Below, piece after piece: positions 11,949-23,517 of a DNA stretch of 64,000 nucleotides (within the stretch, counting starts at the first letter, position 1; the number at the start of each line of letters is the position of its first letter). The stretch is from NCBI GenBank assembly GCA_963920765.1, contig OY987247.1, forward strand, positions 18,076,471 to 18,140,470, in the 5' to 3' direction. The notes under the pieces are model-generated. The model was not told the DNA's origin, did not search any database, and was given only the letters and a program-made list of their open reading frames with translations. Source of the stretch: Ulota crispa. Taxonomy: Eukaryota; Streptophyta; Bryopsida; Orthotrichales; Orthotrichaceae. The position numbers and the translations under genes were made by a program.

Positions 11949-13493
11949 TACAACTTCCTATTCCAAATTTTCATTGCTGGATTATACGATTTTTGTAAAT
12001 GCCTTTTCATTGCTTGTGGTTTTGTTTGCTATTTGGAATTAGTCCATTACAACTATTTGATGTTTGAAATGCAACTCCTATTTTGGGCTTTTATCTAATC
12101 TTCTTTGATAATTTCTTGATGCTTGCAGTTGCAAGATGTTGCAACATAGCTCTTTACAACAATAGTGATGGAAGACAACTTTGAGAGTGATATGAATGTT
12201 GAAGAGAAACCTCAAAATGTGGTTGATTACATTGATGCTTGGCGCATTAAGATTTGGGACTTTGGCTTTTTCTCTCACTTCACAGGGGTTATGGCCTATG
12301 TCAAATCTTCTCCATTTTAGAAGCTAAACTATTTGATCAATAAATGCTATTGCTTTGCTTATTGCTTAGATACAATATTAATAATGTGTGTAACTTGGGG
12401 TTGAATGTTGCACCCTCTTCTAAGCATAGTGTTGACTTTGATAGAAGTGACAATTCAAAGGATTCATTTCTTCTTCCATCTTATGCTGAAAATATTGATG
12501 ATGCCCAAGCGGTTGGTTACCAAAGTGCTTGCTACCCTCGCAAGTATTGAGGTGATGCAAAAGTAGTTAAATACTTAGATTTATATGCAAATGACTTAGT
12601 AGCAGCTAAGTCATTACCGTCTCTGAATTTTACTGATAGTATTTCAACAATTCATATCCCTACATCAGTCTATTTAGGAGAGTTCATTTTGGATTTGGAG
12701 AGTACCACAAACACTTCAAGTGTGGCTCCTAGGTTTCCTTGATTGCAAGCATTTTTTCTATACTTTCTTTGTTGCTTATTTTTTGTGATAGGTTTCATTC
12801 TCTTTAGAGTATGCCACAATTCCTATCAAAGATTTCACTATTTTAATTGCATTTTCATTTGATCATGCATTTATTTTGTTATGTCTTATTCATTTCAAAG
12901 TTTTCATTTTTTGGAGATGTGAATTCTTTGTTTTCCTAATCAATCTTTTATGTTTGGTTTTTGTGTCATTCCTTTCTTCAGAGTTAAATTTGGATTGCTG
13001 TCATTCTAAAATTTCTTTTGTTTTCTAATCTTTGTATATTCCACGTAATTTTATTTGCTCTATTTTTGCTAATCAATTATAATCTTGCTCTTGTTTTCCT
13101 ACTTGATAAAGGAAATTCAAGTGGACAAATTTGCAAAAAACCATGCACACGGTCTTAGGATATTTGTCCACGATTATAGGTATTCTTGATTTTCTGAAGA
13201 ATTTTGGTGTTGACGGCTAACGGCTCACAAATTTAGGCTTACGGAATAGCATTCCTCATGGAAAAGCTTAGCTTTTTTATAAACATGGGTAAAAGTAATA
13301 ATTAGCTTCCTAGCTAAGCTTTTCCACTATGAGTTATTCAATTGTAACCTCATTTATGATCCTAGACTAAATAAAGGTCTCTAAATCCAGATCTAAATTC
13401 CAATTTTTCAAATTTAGTTTGGTGATAATAAATATCTAAAATTTACCCTCTAGTTGTGCATACATCAAACCTCGGGTGTGCACATATCAATTC

Positions 13494-16400
13494 CTTAAAA
13501 AAAATCAAATTGACACACATACTATATTCACAACACACATATTGATACTTTATGTAAAAAAAAACTGATCTCATTATATACAAAAACCATCAACATGATA
13601 TTTACTTTGATTGGACTAGCATGCTTTCATTTGCAATCAAAAAATTCCCAATCCAAACCATAAGCTATAAGGCATTCACAATTCTAATAGCAAACTTTAA
13701 CTTCAATTTGATAACTATTAGCTTGTATAAAAATGGTTATAACATCTAAATTTTACCAAACTACTAAATTTAAATTGCTAGATTTCCACTTATTTGATTA
13801 TGGCAACTTTGGTTTGCAATAAGCCCCTCAATTGCACACAACGGGACTTTGCTAATTGTTTATTGTATCCCTATACAAAGAATTTCAAAGATCATTTACA
13901 TAAAATAACCTATTTGGAAGTAAGTACATAAATATTTGTGAAAAAGTTTTAAGTATGAGTTTTGATTGTTACCATTGATGTGGAAAAAATTATGAAGACT
14001 ACTCTCAACAAGATAATACTCTCTTTGAAGTCATTGCAAAGTTGTGACTATTGAATATTGTATCTAAATTGCAAAATTCAGTAATGTAAATTAGGTTATT
14101 GATATTGAAAATTGGACATAGAATAAAAATCAATCTAGAAAGAACATATTGGACATGTTGTTGTTATCTTTGGATATTGTGATACAAAAGCTATTGTTTA
14201 TTGTATTGACATTATTTCAATGGTACATTGATAATCTAATAAGTTACAATAATTTGTTTATGAATAGTATATACTAGTATATGGGCACAGGCTTTGTGCT
14301 GGTTGGACATGTATGGGTAACGTAACATTCAAAGTTACAAAAGTTAGATATCTCACAAATCAATTGGTCTAGAATTTAATCTTGATGTTGTACTTCACAA
14401 AAAATCAATACCTCACAATTGGTTTAGAATCTAACCCAAATGCCTTGTCATTTTGGTCCTTTTTTTAATTAAACATAGTGATTGTCTTCATCACAATGCT
14501 ACTTTTTAATACTTTGCTAGGAGGCACTTGGCGTTTTGTTGGTTTTCTAGCTCATGATTGAAGGGCGTTTGGTTTTTTTATATTTGGAGCATCATTTGTT
14601 GTTTCAACTCCCACCAAAAATTTCTAGAAGATTTTGGGAGGGCTCTTGATGTTCTATATCTAGGGTGTCTTTTATTGTTTCAACTTACACCAAAAATTCT
14701 AGAAAGTTCTAGAAAAGGGCATGGAGTCAATGAAAGAAATCCTCCCACTTAGTAGTATAGATGGATAAATCATAAATACAAAATTGAAAAACTATTCTTT
14801 TAGACTACATTAGATTTAAGGAGGATGCAAATGAATTACTCAATGGTGGCCAAAATGGTTGAATCAAGGAAGATAATTAATGTCCTTGATTGTTGAGAGG
14901 ATTATATTCATGATTGTTGATAAATTATTGCTAAGTTAAAACCAAATCAATATAATGCACTATCGTCACTGGTGATGAAGTGTAAAAAAAACAATGTCAA
15001 TATGTGATGTGTGTTGAAATAATCCTAAATCTTTTTGAATTTAAACCTTTAAAAAAAAACTGCAAAAAATATTGTGATTGTACTAGTACAAGATTGCAAA
15101 CAAAAGTTCACAATTGGATAGGTGTATTTGTTGATGTATATGCACAAGGATTCTTTTATTAGTGGTACCTTTTAAATGACATCAAGTAATCAATTTTCTA
15201 TATATGTATGTATATGTTTTTTGTCTTACATTTTGATAATGGTTGAAAATGTTACAAATTGTTTTGATCTTTGCAAATAGGATCTTATCTCTATTGTTGC
15301 TCTAATTGTTCTTTAGAATTACATATTTGCTCTACAAATTTCTTCAAAATTGTTCTCTCATTAATTAGAATAAAGTAGTGTACTATTTTTTTGTTGACAT
15401 CTGAATTTATGAAATAGAATGGATTTTTTGTGTTTTTTTATTACTAAATAAAATGGTCTATTAGGTTGTCTAAAACATTTGTTTATGGATACAAATGGAA
15501 ATTTCTTTTAACCATAAGGGTACTTATTTGAAATATGAGAAAAATTATTGTGTAAAGAGTTATATAATGAAGAGCAATGCAAACAAAAAAACAAGTAAAT
15601 TATAAAGTAAATATTACTAGAGCACAAATAGACTAGTAGGCCTTGTTAACGTTGTGCCTACAAATGTAACTAACCATTTTGTATTACAGTGGTTGTGCCT
15701 AATGGTTGGAGTCATAAATTCCTTTAGGAACCTTCTATTGTATGTATATGTAACTTTTATAAAATAAGTTATTTATACACAAAGGTCAATTGAATTTTCT
15801 TAATATTCTATCTTGTATACACAACAAATAGGGTTGGAAATTTCTACACCTTTTATGAAATAAAATATTCAACTTCTTGTAAATTAAATGGCATGACTTT
15901 TTGCAATTTAAATTCTTCCACTTCAATAACTGAAATGACCTAGAATTTGGTTTGCAAAACAAAACCTTTTAAGGCATTATTACTTAAAACAAAAATAATT
16001 TTGCTAAACTATTTGGAATTTATGTAGTTTTAAGTTTTAACCAACATTTAAAAAATAAATAAATATCTTCCTTGTGGGTTGGAATGGCATGCAAAGGAAT
16101 TTCCAATGATACCCACAACGCCTAGGTTGGACCAAATATGAGATGCCTTTGCAAAACAAACTAAAATAAAAACAAACAAATTGAACCAAAAAATTCGGTG
16201 TAAAAATACAGATTACAAATCACTGTTTGCAAATTTATTTTAAGATCATCATAGTTCTATTATGTTGCAATTTGTAACATGTCTATACACTTTTGAGTTT
16301 TAATATTACTTCTTAAGTCTAACAATGTTAAACATGAAGTTCACAAAAATATATTACATACAATATATTTACAAACAAACATCCACCAAAGAATAGCATT

Positions 16401-17206
16401 CTTTGAAATGTTTTATAATCCTTTGTTTGATTAACTTTTATAATTTTTTTAAAGATATTTTATAGTATGTTTACATCTGTTGAACTTTTGTATAACATAC
16501 AACTTGTTATTTAGAATTATAGAAATGTCTATGATCAATGTTAAACAGTCCCTATATATTTTGATAATCACTTTGACCCTTTTCAATATCATGTTTCCAA
16601 GGAAAAGATATGTAGCACATGTGAGTTTATGTTAATTTGACTTGTACGTTATGCATTTTGGTTTTGGAATTGCAAAAAAAATGCAAAGAAAGTTGTTGTA
16701 TTTTCAAATGTACAAGGATCCTACAAAAAACTCTAAGAGGATTTATTCCAAAAAAATATACCTTAAATTAGGCTGTTTGTTTAGATAGATGTTTGGATGT
16801 TTGGATGTTTACCACATTGAGATCTCTCAAACTATTTATCCCATCATTGCATGCTTGGTACTGTTGAAAAGCTCTCGGCAAGGAGGGGTGCACCGGTTTG
16901 GTTTGGTGGCATTTGGGTACACCGTGGAAAAGTTATTGAATTCCAAAGTTTTTGATGGATTAAAATTTTAGAAAATTACTGATTGGCCAAAGGTAAATTT
17001 TTGTGAAAATATAGGGTAGAGTAGACACTTAACTAAAGTATAATTTAGATGTCTACTTAAAAATAAAGTAGATTACAAGTTTAATTGAAGTAAACTACAA
17101 GTTTAACCATGGGTGCATGAGGAGATGACATGGGGGCCTGGGGGTGAAAATTGGGCCAACATCACATGGCCACACCAATATCAATGAAATTCTGATGGCT
17201 TTTCAT
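13494..17206. other. AT-rich gene-free tract
   Basis: No coding frame with protein-like composition, no tRNA-like fold and no paired transposon ends were recognised. The sequence at about 17020-17130 resembles 43440-43530, so it is probably old dispersed repeat. Confidence 0.5.
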
Positions 17207-17460
17207 TTAACCCCTAAAGGCCCAAGCCATTTTTTTAGTGAAAGTCACTGTTAATTGCCACTTTGGGGGGAATGAGTTTAAAAATAGGAAGTAAAGTTTG
17301 GTTTGCATATTCAAATCATAGGATCTTGCCTTAGACTAGAAGTACTTGTGGGAAAAAAATCAAGTCATTCTAGATGAAGAGGAGGAAGATATTTACATCT
17401 AAAGTGCAAAAAAATGTTTTTTTCCGTGTTGTCCAAAAAATTTAGAAGCCTTTGACCACT

Positions 17461-18992
17461 TGTAGTAGGATTTAGGATCATTTAAATTAACCCAAGTCTA
17501 TAGATGAGTTCAAACAAGGAGATTAGTTTATAGTTTGTTGCTATTTTACTCAACTTTCTCTAAAACTCAAGTAAGGATGCTTCTTACTAATCAAATTAGG
17601 GCTATTAGACTCCTAATTACTATCAAGATGTTTCACTCTTAATTAAATGCCCAAGTAGAGTTAGAATAACTTAATTCTAATTTTGCATCTTTTATCACCA
17701 ACTTTCTTCAAGCTTTCTTTTCCAGCTCCAAATCTTTTCTTTATCTTTTCCAATTGGCAACAATCTTATCATCCAGCTTCGCAACATCAAATTTCCTCTT
17801 TTTACTCCAAATTGTGAATATTGAACTCACAGTCACTCGGATTTTACTCACAAGTAGGAATTTTTACCTTAGAATCACTTAGTATTCACTCTCTGCATTG
17901 ACCTCTTGTTTTTTCTCAATTTCCCACATACCAACTACAAAAATTCCTTTCTCTCACTCCCTCTGGCTTCCATTCCAATTAGGCTTTGATCAGACTCTCA
18001 AGCACTCTCCAAGTTGGTTATAATCTTTTTCTCTCCTCTTTACTTTCCAACTAGGCTGGTTCATTCATTCATTAATACTCTCGCTATCCAACTTGAAATT
18101 ATCTCACCAACTAGGAATTAATTCACTCAGCCTTCTCAGCTTCTCACTTGGCTAATATCATTCTCAACTTTCAGGCTATTATATTTATCTCACCCATTTG
18201 GACTTAAAACACTTAAGCATTTAACATCCCATTTGTGAAATCTCTCATGCATCCAGTTGGTACAAACACACTACAACAACACTAAACAACAAACTGAATC
18301 AAACAAGGATCTTTCAAATTCTTTCCCACTTGGCAAATTCAACTCAATTAGGAGTTAATATACACACATGCACAAGGCATACAAACCAATTTGATTTATT
18401 AACTTGCAGTCATACAAGCTCAGTTGGTCATTTACACACTCAAAGCAATTTCACCCAAGTAGATAGACAATTTCCAACATTCAAAATCTCTCAACTTGGG
18501 CTTTGAAATCCTTCACTCAAAGTACAAGCTAGATTCCATAATTTGGCAATGAAACTCATTCATAACACAATTTCTCACCACTCGGCTCAATCCAATTTAA
18601 ACATTCAACATTACAATCATTCATACAATCCAATTTGCAACACATGCATACTCAACGCAACAAATAGTAATATATCGCTATATTATAAACATAAGCAAAA
18701 CACAAAACAAGTAGCACATAACAGCCAACTTGGGCTGGACTCTACGCTCCAAGCTATAGGTCCTTCCTACTTGCTTTTGTCTCCGATTTGTAGTTTCTTC
18801 CAACCCTATTAGGATCTCTTTTCTAGACCTTTTCAAAAAGTATGTTGACTCTTGGCCAATTTGATACTTTTGCAATCTCTTCAACCTGATTGAGAACTTT
18901 TAACAACCCAATGGCACTTAAATTGCTGAAAAGTAGGAAAATAATACTAGTTTGTTAAAACTTGACTTTTAAACACAACTAGGCATTCTACA
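17461..18992. mobile_element. Probable solo LTR, 1532 bp
   Basis: The insert starts TGTAGTAGG and ends TTCTACA, so it has TG...CA ends. It is flanked by exact 5-bp repeats ccact at 17456-17460 and 18993-18997. The related element at 43900-44803 reads straight through this point with a single ccact, which is an empty site. No internal second LTR, primer-binding region or polyprotein is seen, so a solo LTR left by recombination is the best reading. Another element type with 5-bp duplications is not fully excluded. Confidence 0.65.
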
Positions 18993-19050
18993 CCACTCTT
19001 ACATGAAAAAAATTGCTCTACACAAAGTTGAGGTTTATTTTTTCCATGTA

Positions 19051-19920
19051 CAGTACCAGGCAAGCATGAATTGTCCATTGCCTTGCTGCATTTCAAAGAA
19101 CTTTCCATAATACATAATAAAATTGAGATTTTGTTGTTTTGAATCATAGAGATTAATTCTTATGAAATCCCAACCAAGCATACTAAATTTTGATTCCAAA
19201 AAACCAAAATCCTATTTTTGGTGAATTATTTTGTATTAAATTCAAGATTTTACATGAAATTTGATTGAAAAAAATGGGTGATGAATTTTTTAGATTTGAT
19301 TACATGGATATGTTGGAAACATCCATAACACGTTTTCCCTTCTAAAAAGAATCCCCTTAAGTAACAAATTATGATCGACAAAGAGTCCAATGTGGGTTGT
19401 GGTAAGACCAAAATTTGTAAAGTAGATATGTCTATTTTTTAAATGGTTTTTGGCTAGGTAGACATATTGTCATGTTCAAAGGTACAAATTTAGTCACAGT
19501 GCATGAATCAAATAACAAAAATTGTTTATCATAAAGAAATATCTATTTTACAAATTTTGGTCTTACCACACCTCACATTGAACACTTTGTCAATCATAAT
19601 TTTGTTACTTAAGGGGGTTCATTTTAGAAGGGAAAATGTGCGTATGGATGTTTCCAACATATCCATGGAATCAAATCTAAATAATTCATCACCAATTTTC
19701 TTCAATCAAATTTTATGTAAAGTCATGAATTTTATACAAAATAATTCACCAAAAATAGGATTTTGATTTGTTGGAATCAAAATTAGGTATGCTTGGTTGG
19801 GATTGCATAAGAATAAAATCTCTATGACTCAAAACAAAAAAATCTCAAATTTTCCATATGTTATGGGAAGTTCTTTGAATTGCAGCAAGGCACTGGACAA
19901 TTCATGCTTGCCTGGTACTA
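19051..19920. mobile_element. Mariner-like long foldback element, 870 bp
   Basis: The two arms (about 19051-19480 and 19490-19920) are inverted copies over nearly the full length. The ends read CAGTACCAGGCAAGC and GCTTGCCTGGTACTA. Flanking TA dinucleotides lie at 19049-19050 and 19921-19922. The empty site in the relative at 43900-44803 has one TA at the same point. A CAGT-type end plus a TA duplication fits Tc1/mariner (Stowaway-like) elements. There is no coding frame, and a transcript would form one long hairpin. Confidence 0.75.
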
Positions 19921-20553
19921 TAGAAGACCAAGTTAGGTATGTGTAGGAGAATTTTCAAATCAATTGGAACTATACAACACATGGGAAAAATGTAGTAAGT
20001 CAAAAGAAGTAGAGAATGAGTCAAATCACTAAATCATTAAGAATGTAATTATTGAAATGAAAAATGCAAATCCCAACGGTTATAATACTATAATAAACAA
20101 TCTACTTTCTTAGGTTTAGTTTTTTTTCCAAAATATTGAAAATTGTGGAAAATAAAAGACTTCAAAGTTTATTTTAGAGTAGAGGATCCGTAACTACCCA
20201 CAAACTAAAACATTTCATAGCTTTCATCTCATTGATTGAAATTGAATGATTCAAAGCTTTCCACAAATGAAAAAAATCTAAAGAACCAATTTCAAATTTT
20301 TATTTTAAAAAAACACTATTTTTAAAGAAGTTTTTGGGCTGCCCGGATTGCCCTCCCTCCTTTGGGTAGCAGAAATTCTTGCATAACTTCTTCGTCAATT
20401 TTCAAAATGAAGAAAAAGTAGATGCCTGCGTAGGTCTTGGAATTCTCCACCTTCCATAAAAGTTTCAAAAAATTGCATAAAATAGTTTAGCTATAGGTAC
20501 ATGCTCGATATCCATTTATCCCTCAAGGGGACAATTGGGCCTTTGGGGGTTAA

Positions 20554-20861
20554 GGGAAAATTTCATGATACCCCTAAAGTTTGCAATATTTTCATAGATA
20601 CCCTTGCTTTTTCAGACATATCACAAATATGCTTGGACTAAGAAAATTAGGCATTTGTTTTGTTGTGCATGCCACTTCCCTTCTTTCTTTGTGCGCACGC
20701 GTAACAAAAAAGCAGTGTGTGCATAAAGGGAGAAGGAAGTGACATGCAAAACAAAACAAACACCTAAATCTTTTGGTCCAAAGGTATTTGTGCAATTTCT
20801 GAAAAAATGGGGATATCTATGAAAATATTGCAAACTTCAAGGGTATCCACAAAGTTTTCCC
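20554..20861. mobile_element. Foldback MITE, 308 bp, GGGAAAA ends
   Basis: The outer 50 bp or so are inverted: GGGAAAATTTCATGATACCC at the left and the matching segment ending AAAGTTTTCCC at the right. It abuts the previous element at the shared TTAA (20550-20553), and TTCA follows its right end, so it may be another TTAA insertion with one mutated base. The centre carries a second inverted pair around 20670-20750. Confidence 0.6.
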
Positions 20862-21120
20862 TTCATTTAAATATCTTTTATAACTGTATTGTGGAACAAA
20901 TGAGTTCCTTAAGTCTTTTCAACATTTTAATACACTGCTCTTCAATAAAATTTCATTCAGAAACAATGAAAATTTCTACAATTTTTAAAATGTGGTGAAA
21001 GGAATCTAATGCAAAAATAGAAAAAATGTTTAAATGTGAAAACTACTTTCAGTCTTGTTGTAGATTGATCTAAAATTTTCTTTTAATGTAATTAGTTCAA
21101 TTTTGAAGGAGTACTTCTTG

Positions 21121-21525
21121 GGGGAATTACATATAGGGGCATGAGAATGAAAAATATTACAAACAGGGGCCCAGTTTCAAAACAATGATAAATAGGGGCA
21201 CAATTTCAACATAATTTGTAAATTTTTGTAATTATTTTTGGCTTGGACATTGGTTGATTTCAATATATCAAATAAAATGATAGCTAACTTCCAAAACACT
21301 TAGAGGCCTCTCCAAAAATTGCCATTTCCTTTACCAAAGATTATTTATTTAGGCTAAATTTGGAGAGGTCTCCAATTTTTTTGGAAGTTAGAAAACATTC
21401 AATGTGATGTATCAAAATCAACCAATGTCCAAACCAAAAAAAATTACAAAAATTTACAAATTATGTTGAAATTATGCCCTATTTGTAATATTTTTCATTT
21501 TCATGCCCCTATTTGTAGTTTCCCC
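21121..21525. mobile_element. Foldback MITE, about 405 bp, GGGGAA ends
   Basis: Arms of about 190 bp pair from GGGGAATTACATATAGGGGC on the left to TGCCCCTATTTGTAGTTTCC on the right. The left arm has an extra partial duplication of the 'caggggcccagtttcaaaac' block. The flanks tacttcttg and taacttctt are similar but not identical, so an 8-9 bp target duplication is possible but uncertain. Confidence 0.6.
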
Positions 21526-21534
21526 TAACTTCTT

Positions 21535-22421
21535 AACTTCTTTTTGCTGCAGTTATTTCAAACATACAAAAATGTAAACAATTGTTGTTCAAGTTTTAAG
21601 ATAATAGTTCTAAATTGTTCATCTTTCATTCTCAAAAAATCTCTATAATTTTCAAAAGGACTGTAAGGTAAGAAAATCACTATTGTCCCTAACACATTAG
21701 CAAAGGTCACCGCAACAACCAACTTAATCATCTTCATGAGAAATTTGCATTTCGTACAAAATTTGGAGAGTTTTAAACCACTAGGAAATTGACTGGAATC
21801 TCCTCAAAAAACAGCTTCAATGCAGACTCATATGGTTACATCGATTCATCAAAATACAATACAAAATCGGTTTTTTGTTCATTTATCAAGGTCCAATAGG
21901 GATTAGAGGCACTTTCTCTGAACCATAAACAACTCAATACAGTCTCCAAGCTTACTAAGAAATTCTTTCGGTCTATGCGAAGCCAGGAATCAATTTCAAA
22001 GTCCATAAAAATGGTCAAAAAGATCCTTCACTGAAAACTTCCAGACCTACACATTCACTGGAAAATTGCAAACTTCAGGATTTTCTAAATAAATATTTGA
22101 ATACCTGCCAGGCCCACTTTCATCTCCACCAATGATTGATAAAATTAGAGGTGAACTGGATTCATCCACGACTTTCAGTACAGAGTTAGAATCTTCAAAC
22201 AAAGGAGGTCCGGCACTACTGTGGTCGGTGTGAAGCAAGAATCAAATGGTAACCCACTCAGCCTTCAATGGTGTCATAGCTTCTCCAAAATTATACACCA
22301 ATTGGACTTATCGTAGGATTGATCGACGAGTCTCGCGCCCTCTACTTTCGATGCCAACCTGTCACCACATAGAAAAAATGTTCATCAATAAGCTGGTAAC
22401 AGTTTTCCATTGTTGTTGAGT
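21535..22421. other. Gene-free tract, possible old coding remnants
   Basis: Minus-strand frames at 21836-22018 and 22047-22238 have somewhat protein-like composition, but each is about 60 codons and neither matches a family recognised here. No splice partners were found. They may be remnants of a retroelement. Confidence 0.35.
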
Positions 22422-22425
22422 TTAA

Positions 22426-22651
22426 CCCCTAAACGTCCCAGCGTGCCGCTGCGACCAGTACAATATGGGGTATTTTTCTTGTATTTGGAATGGATCCACA
22501 CCTCTACTATTTTTGAGATTAACAAAGAAGTTGGAGAAAAGATCAATGTGGTTCTAGTGGGCTACTTGAGATCCCAAATTAAAATTTCTTATAGGTAGCA
22601 AATGACAATTATACGTCAATGTATATACGGTTCCCTATGGACATTTAAGGG
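22426..22651 (-). mobile_element. TTAA-flanked MITE of the 226-bp family
   Basis: The ends CCCCTAAACGTCC and GGACATTTAAGGG are bounded by TTAA at 22422-22425 and 22652-22655. The interior is the reverse complement of the elements at 35360-35584 and 42987-43205, sharing the 'gagatctcaa' and 'ctcactaga' blocks and a tattggtcgca-like segment. It shares its right-hand TTAA with the next element. Confidence 0.75.
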
Positions 22652-22655
22652 TTAA

Positions 22656-23297
22656 CCCCTAAATGCCCAAGGCCTTTCTGAACTTCTTGGCATTTTCAGG
22701 AAAGTGAACAATTGATCAACCTTTTCAGAAATCTTATCAAGTTTTTTTAAACTGTAACCGTACAAATTTAAACTTGACATGTTAAAGATAACATGGAAAA
22801 AGAGAACACAACAATATCACTTATAGTTTGAAAGATTATAATGTTTGAACATGAGGGGGTTAAAACTGCAAAAGTGACGTGAAGTTTTCTAATCCTCATT
22901 TCACATGTCAAATCTAAAAAGTTGGTCATCAAAAAAATATTAGGTTTAAGGTCATTACATGTTTAACCTCAACCAATTTACGGCTTTCAAAATTCATTCA
23001 TGTATTTTTTTTAAATGGATTTCTAATGCGGATTTTTCTCTGAGCTCTAGTGTATTTGAGGCTCATTTTCAAGATCTTCCAACACTAGGAAACTCAAGAT
23101 TGCAGTGGATACCCTTGTACAAAATCTTGAATAGAAAAATCATAAACATTCATCTTCAAAATAAGATTTTTGATGTTGAAAATAGACTTCAAAACAATCT
23201 CTTGGTAAAAAGAAAATACCAAAAATGGTGATTTGATATGATTTTATTTGTCTTCAAAATTTTGCAAACACCCAAATCGGGTGCCTGCATTTAGGGG
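22656..23297 (-). mobile_element. TTAA-flanked MITE of the 643-bp family
   Basis: The left end is CCCCTAAATGCCCAAGG and the right end TGCATTTAGGGG, bounded by TTAA at 22652-22655 and 23298-23301. The interior is the reverse complement of 41475-42119, sharing 'ataagtgatattgttgtgtt' and 'gttttaac.ccctc'. The two copies are 642 and 645 bp. No transposase is present. Confidence 0.75.
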
Positions 23298-23517
23298 TTA
23301 AGTAAAGTTTGGCTATCAAACTGAGACTTTGATGGACAAAAAAAAGTCATCAGAGTTGGCTTTCTACTGACACCCACTCTCTATGAACCAAAACACACCA
23401 CAAAGATCCCTATATCAATCATGAACTAGACACTGAGGAAAGTAACTTTGAAGGAAATTCAGATGTGCCGTGCATTACAGAAAAGCTGCAAATTGGCGTA
23501 TTTCCTGCAAGAAGGTT

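Larger units (their letters stand above)
7805..13493. mobile_element. Large DNA element with long terminal inverted repeats, 5.7 kb
   Basis: The left end (from GAATTGATATGTGCACACC at 7805) and right end (closing at 13493) are inverted copies. Similarity continues inward for about 190-230 bp, with the right arm interrupted by roughly 100 bp. Each end also carries a second subterminal copy of the TGATATRTGCACACC-like motif. No clean target duplication could be read. Long TIRs suggest a Mutator-like element, but this is not proven. The interior has no intact transposase. It carries two CACTA MITEs, a short tandem repeat and a GC-richer block with repeated TTCGGTGCCGAA motifs. Confidence 0.55.
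17211..20549. mobile_element. TTAA-flanked piggyBac-like element, split by two later insertions
   Basis: The left end is TTAA (17207-17210) followed by CCCCTAAAGGCCCAAG; the right end is TTGGGCCTTTGGGGG followed by TTAA (20550-20553). Its three segments (17211-17460, 18998-19050 and 19921-20549) are collinear with the uninterrupted relative at 43900-44803. Removing the two insertions and their duplications leaves about 930 bp, against 904 bp for the relative. No transposase is encoded. Confidence 0.75.

Noticed and set aside
14280..14760. Segment with tatactagtatatgggcacagg and ccacttagtagtatag that might be transposon ends
   Set aside because: No consistent inverted repeat or target duplication could be read.
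22850..22866. GAGGGGGTTAAAAC, which looks like a right end of a TTAA element
   Set aside because: The same block occurs inside the inverted relative at 41475-42119, so it is internal sequence of the 643-bp family and not a terminus.
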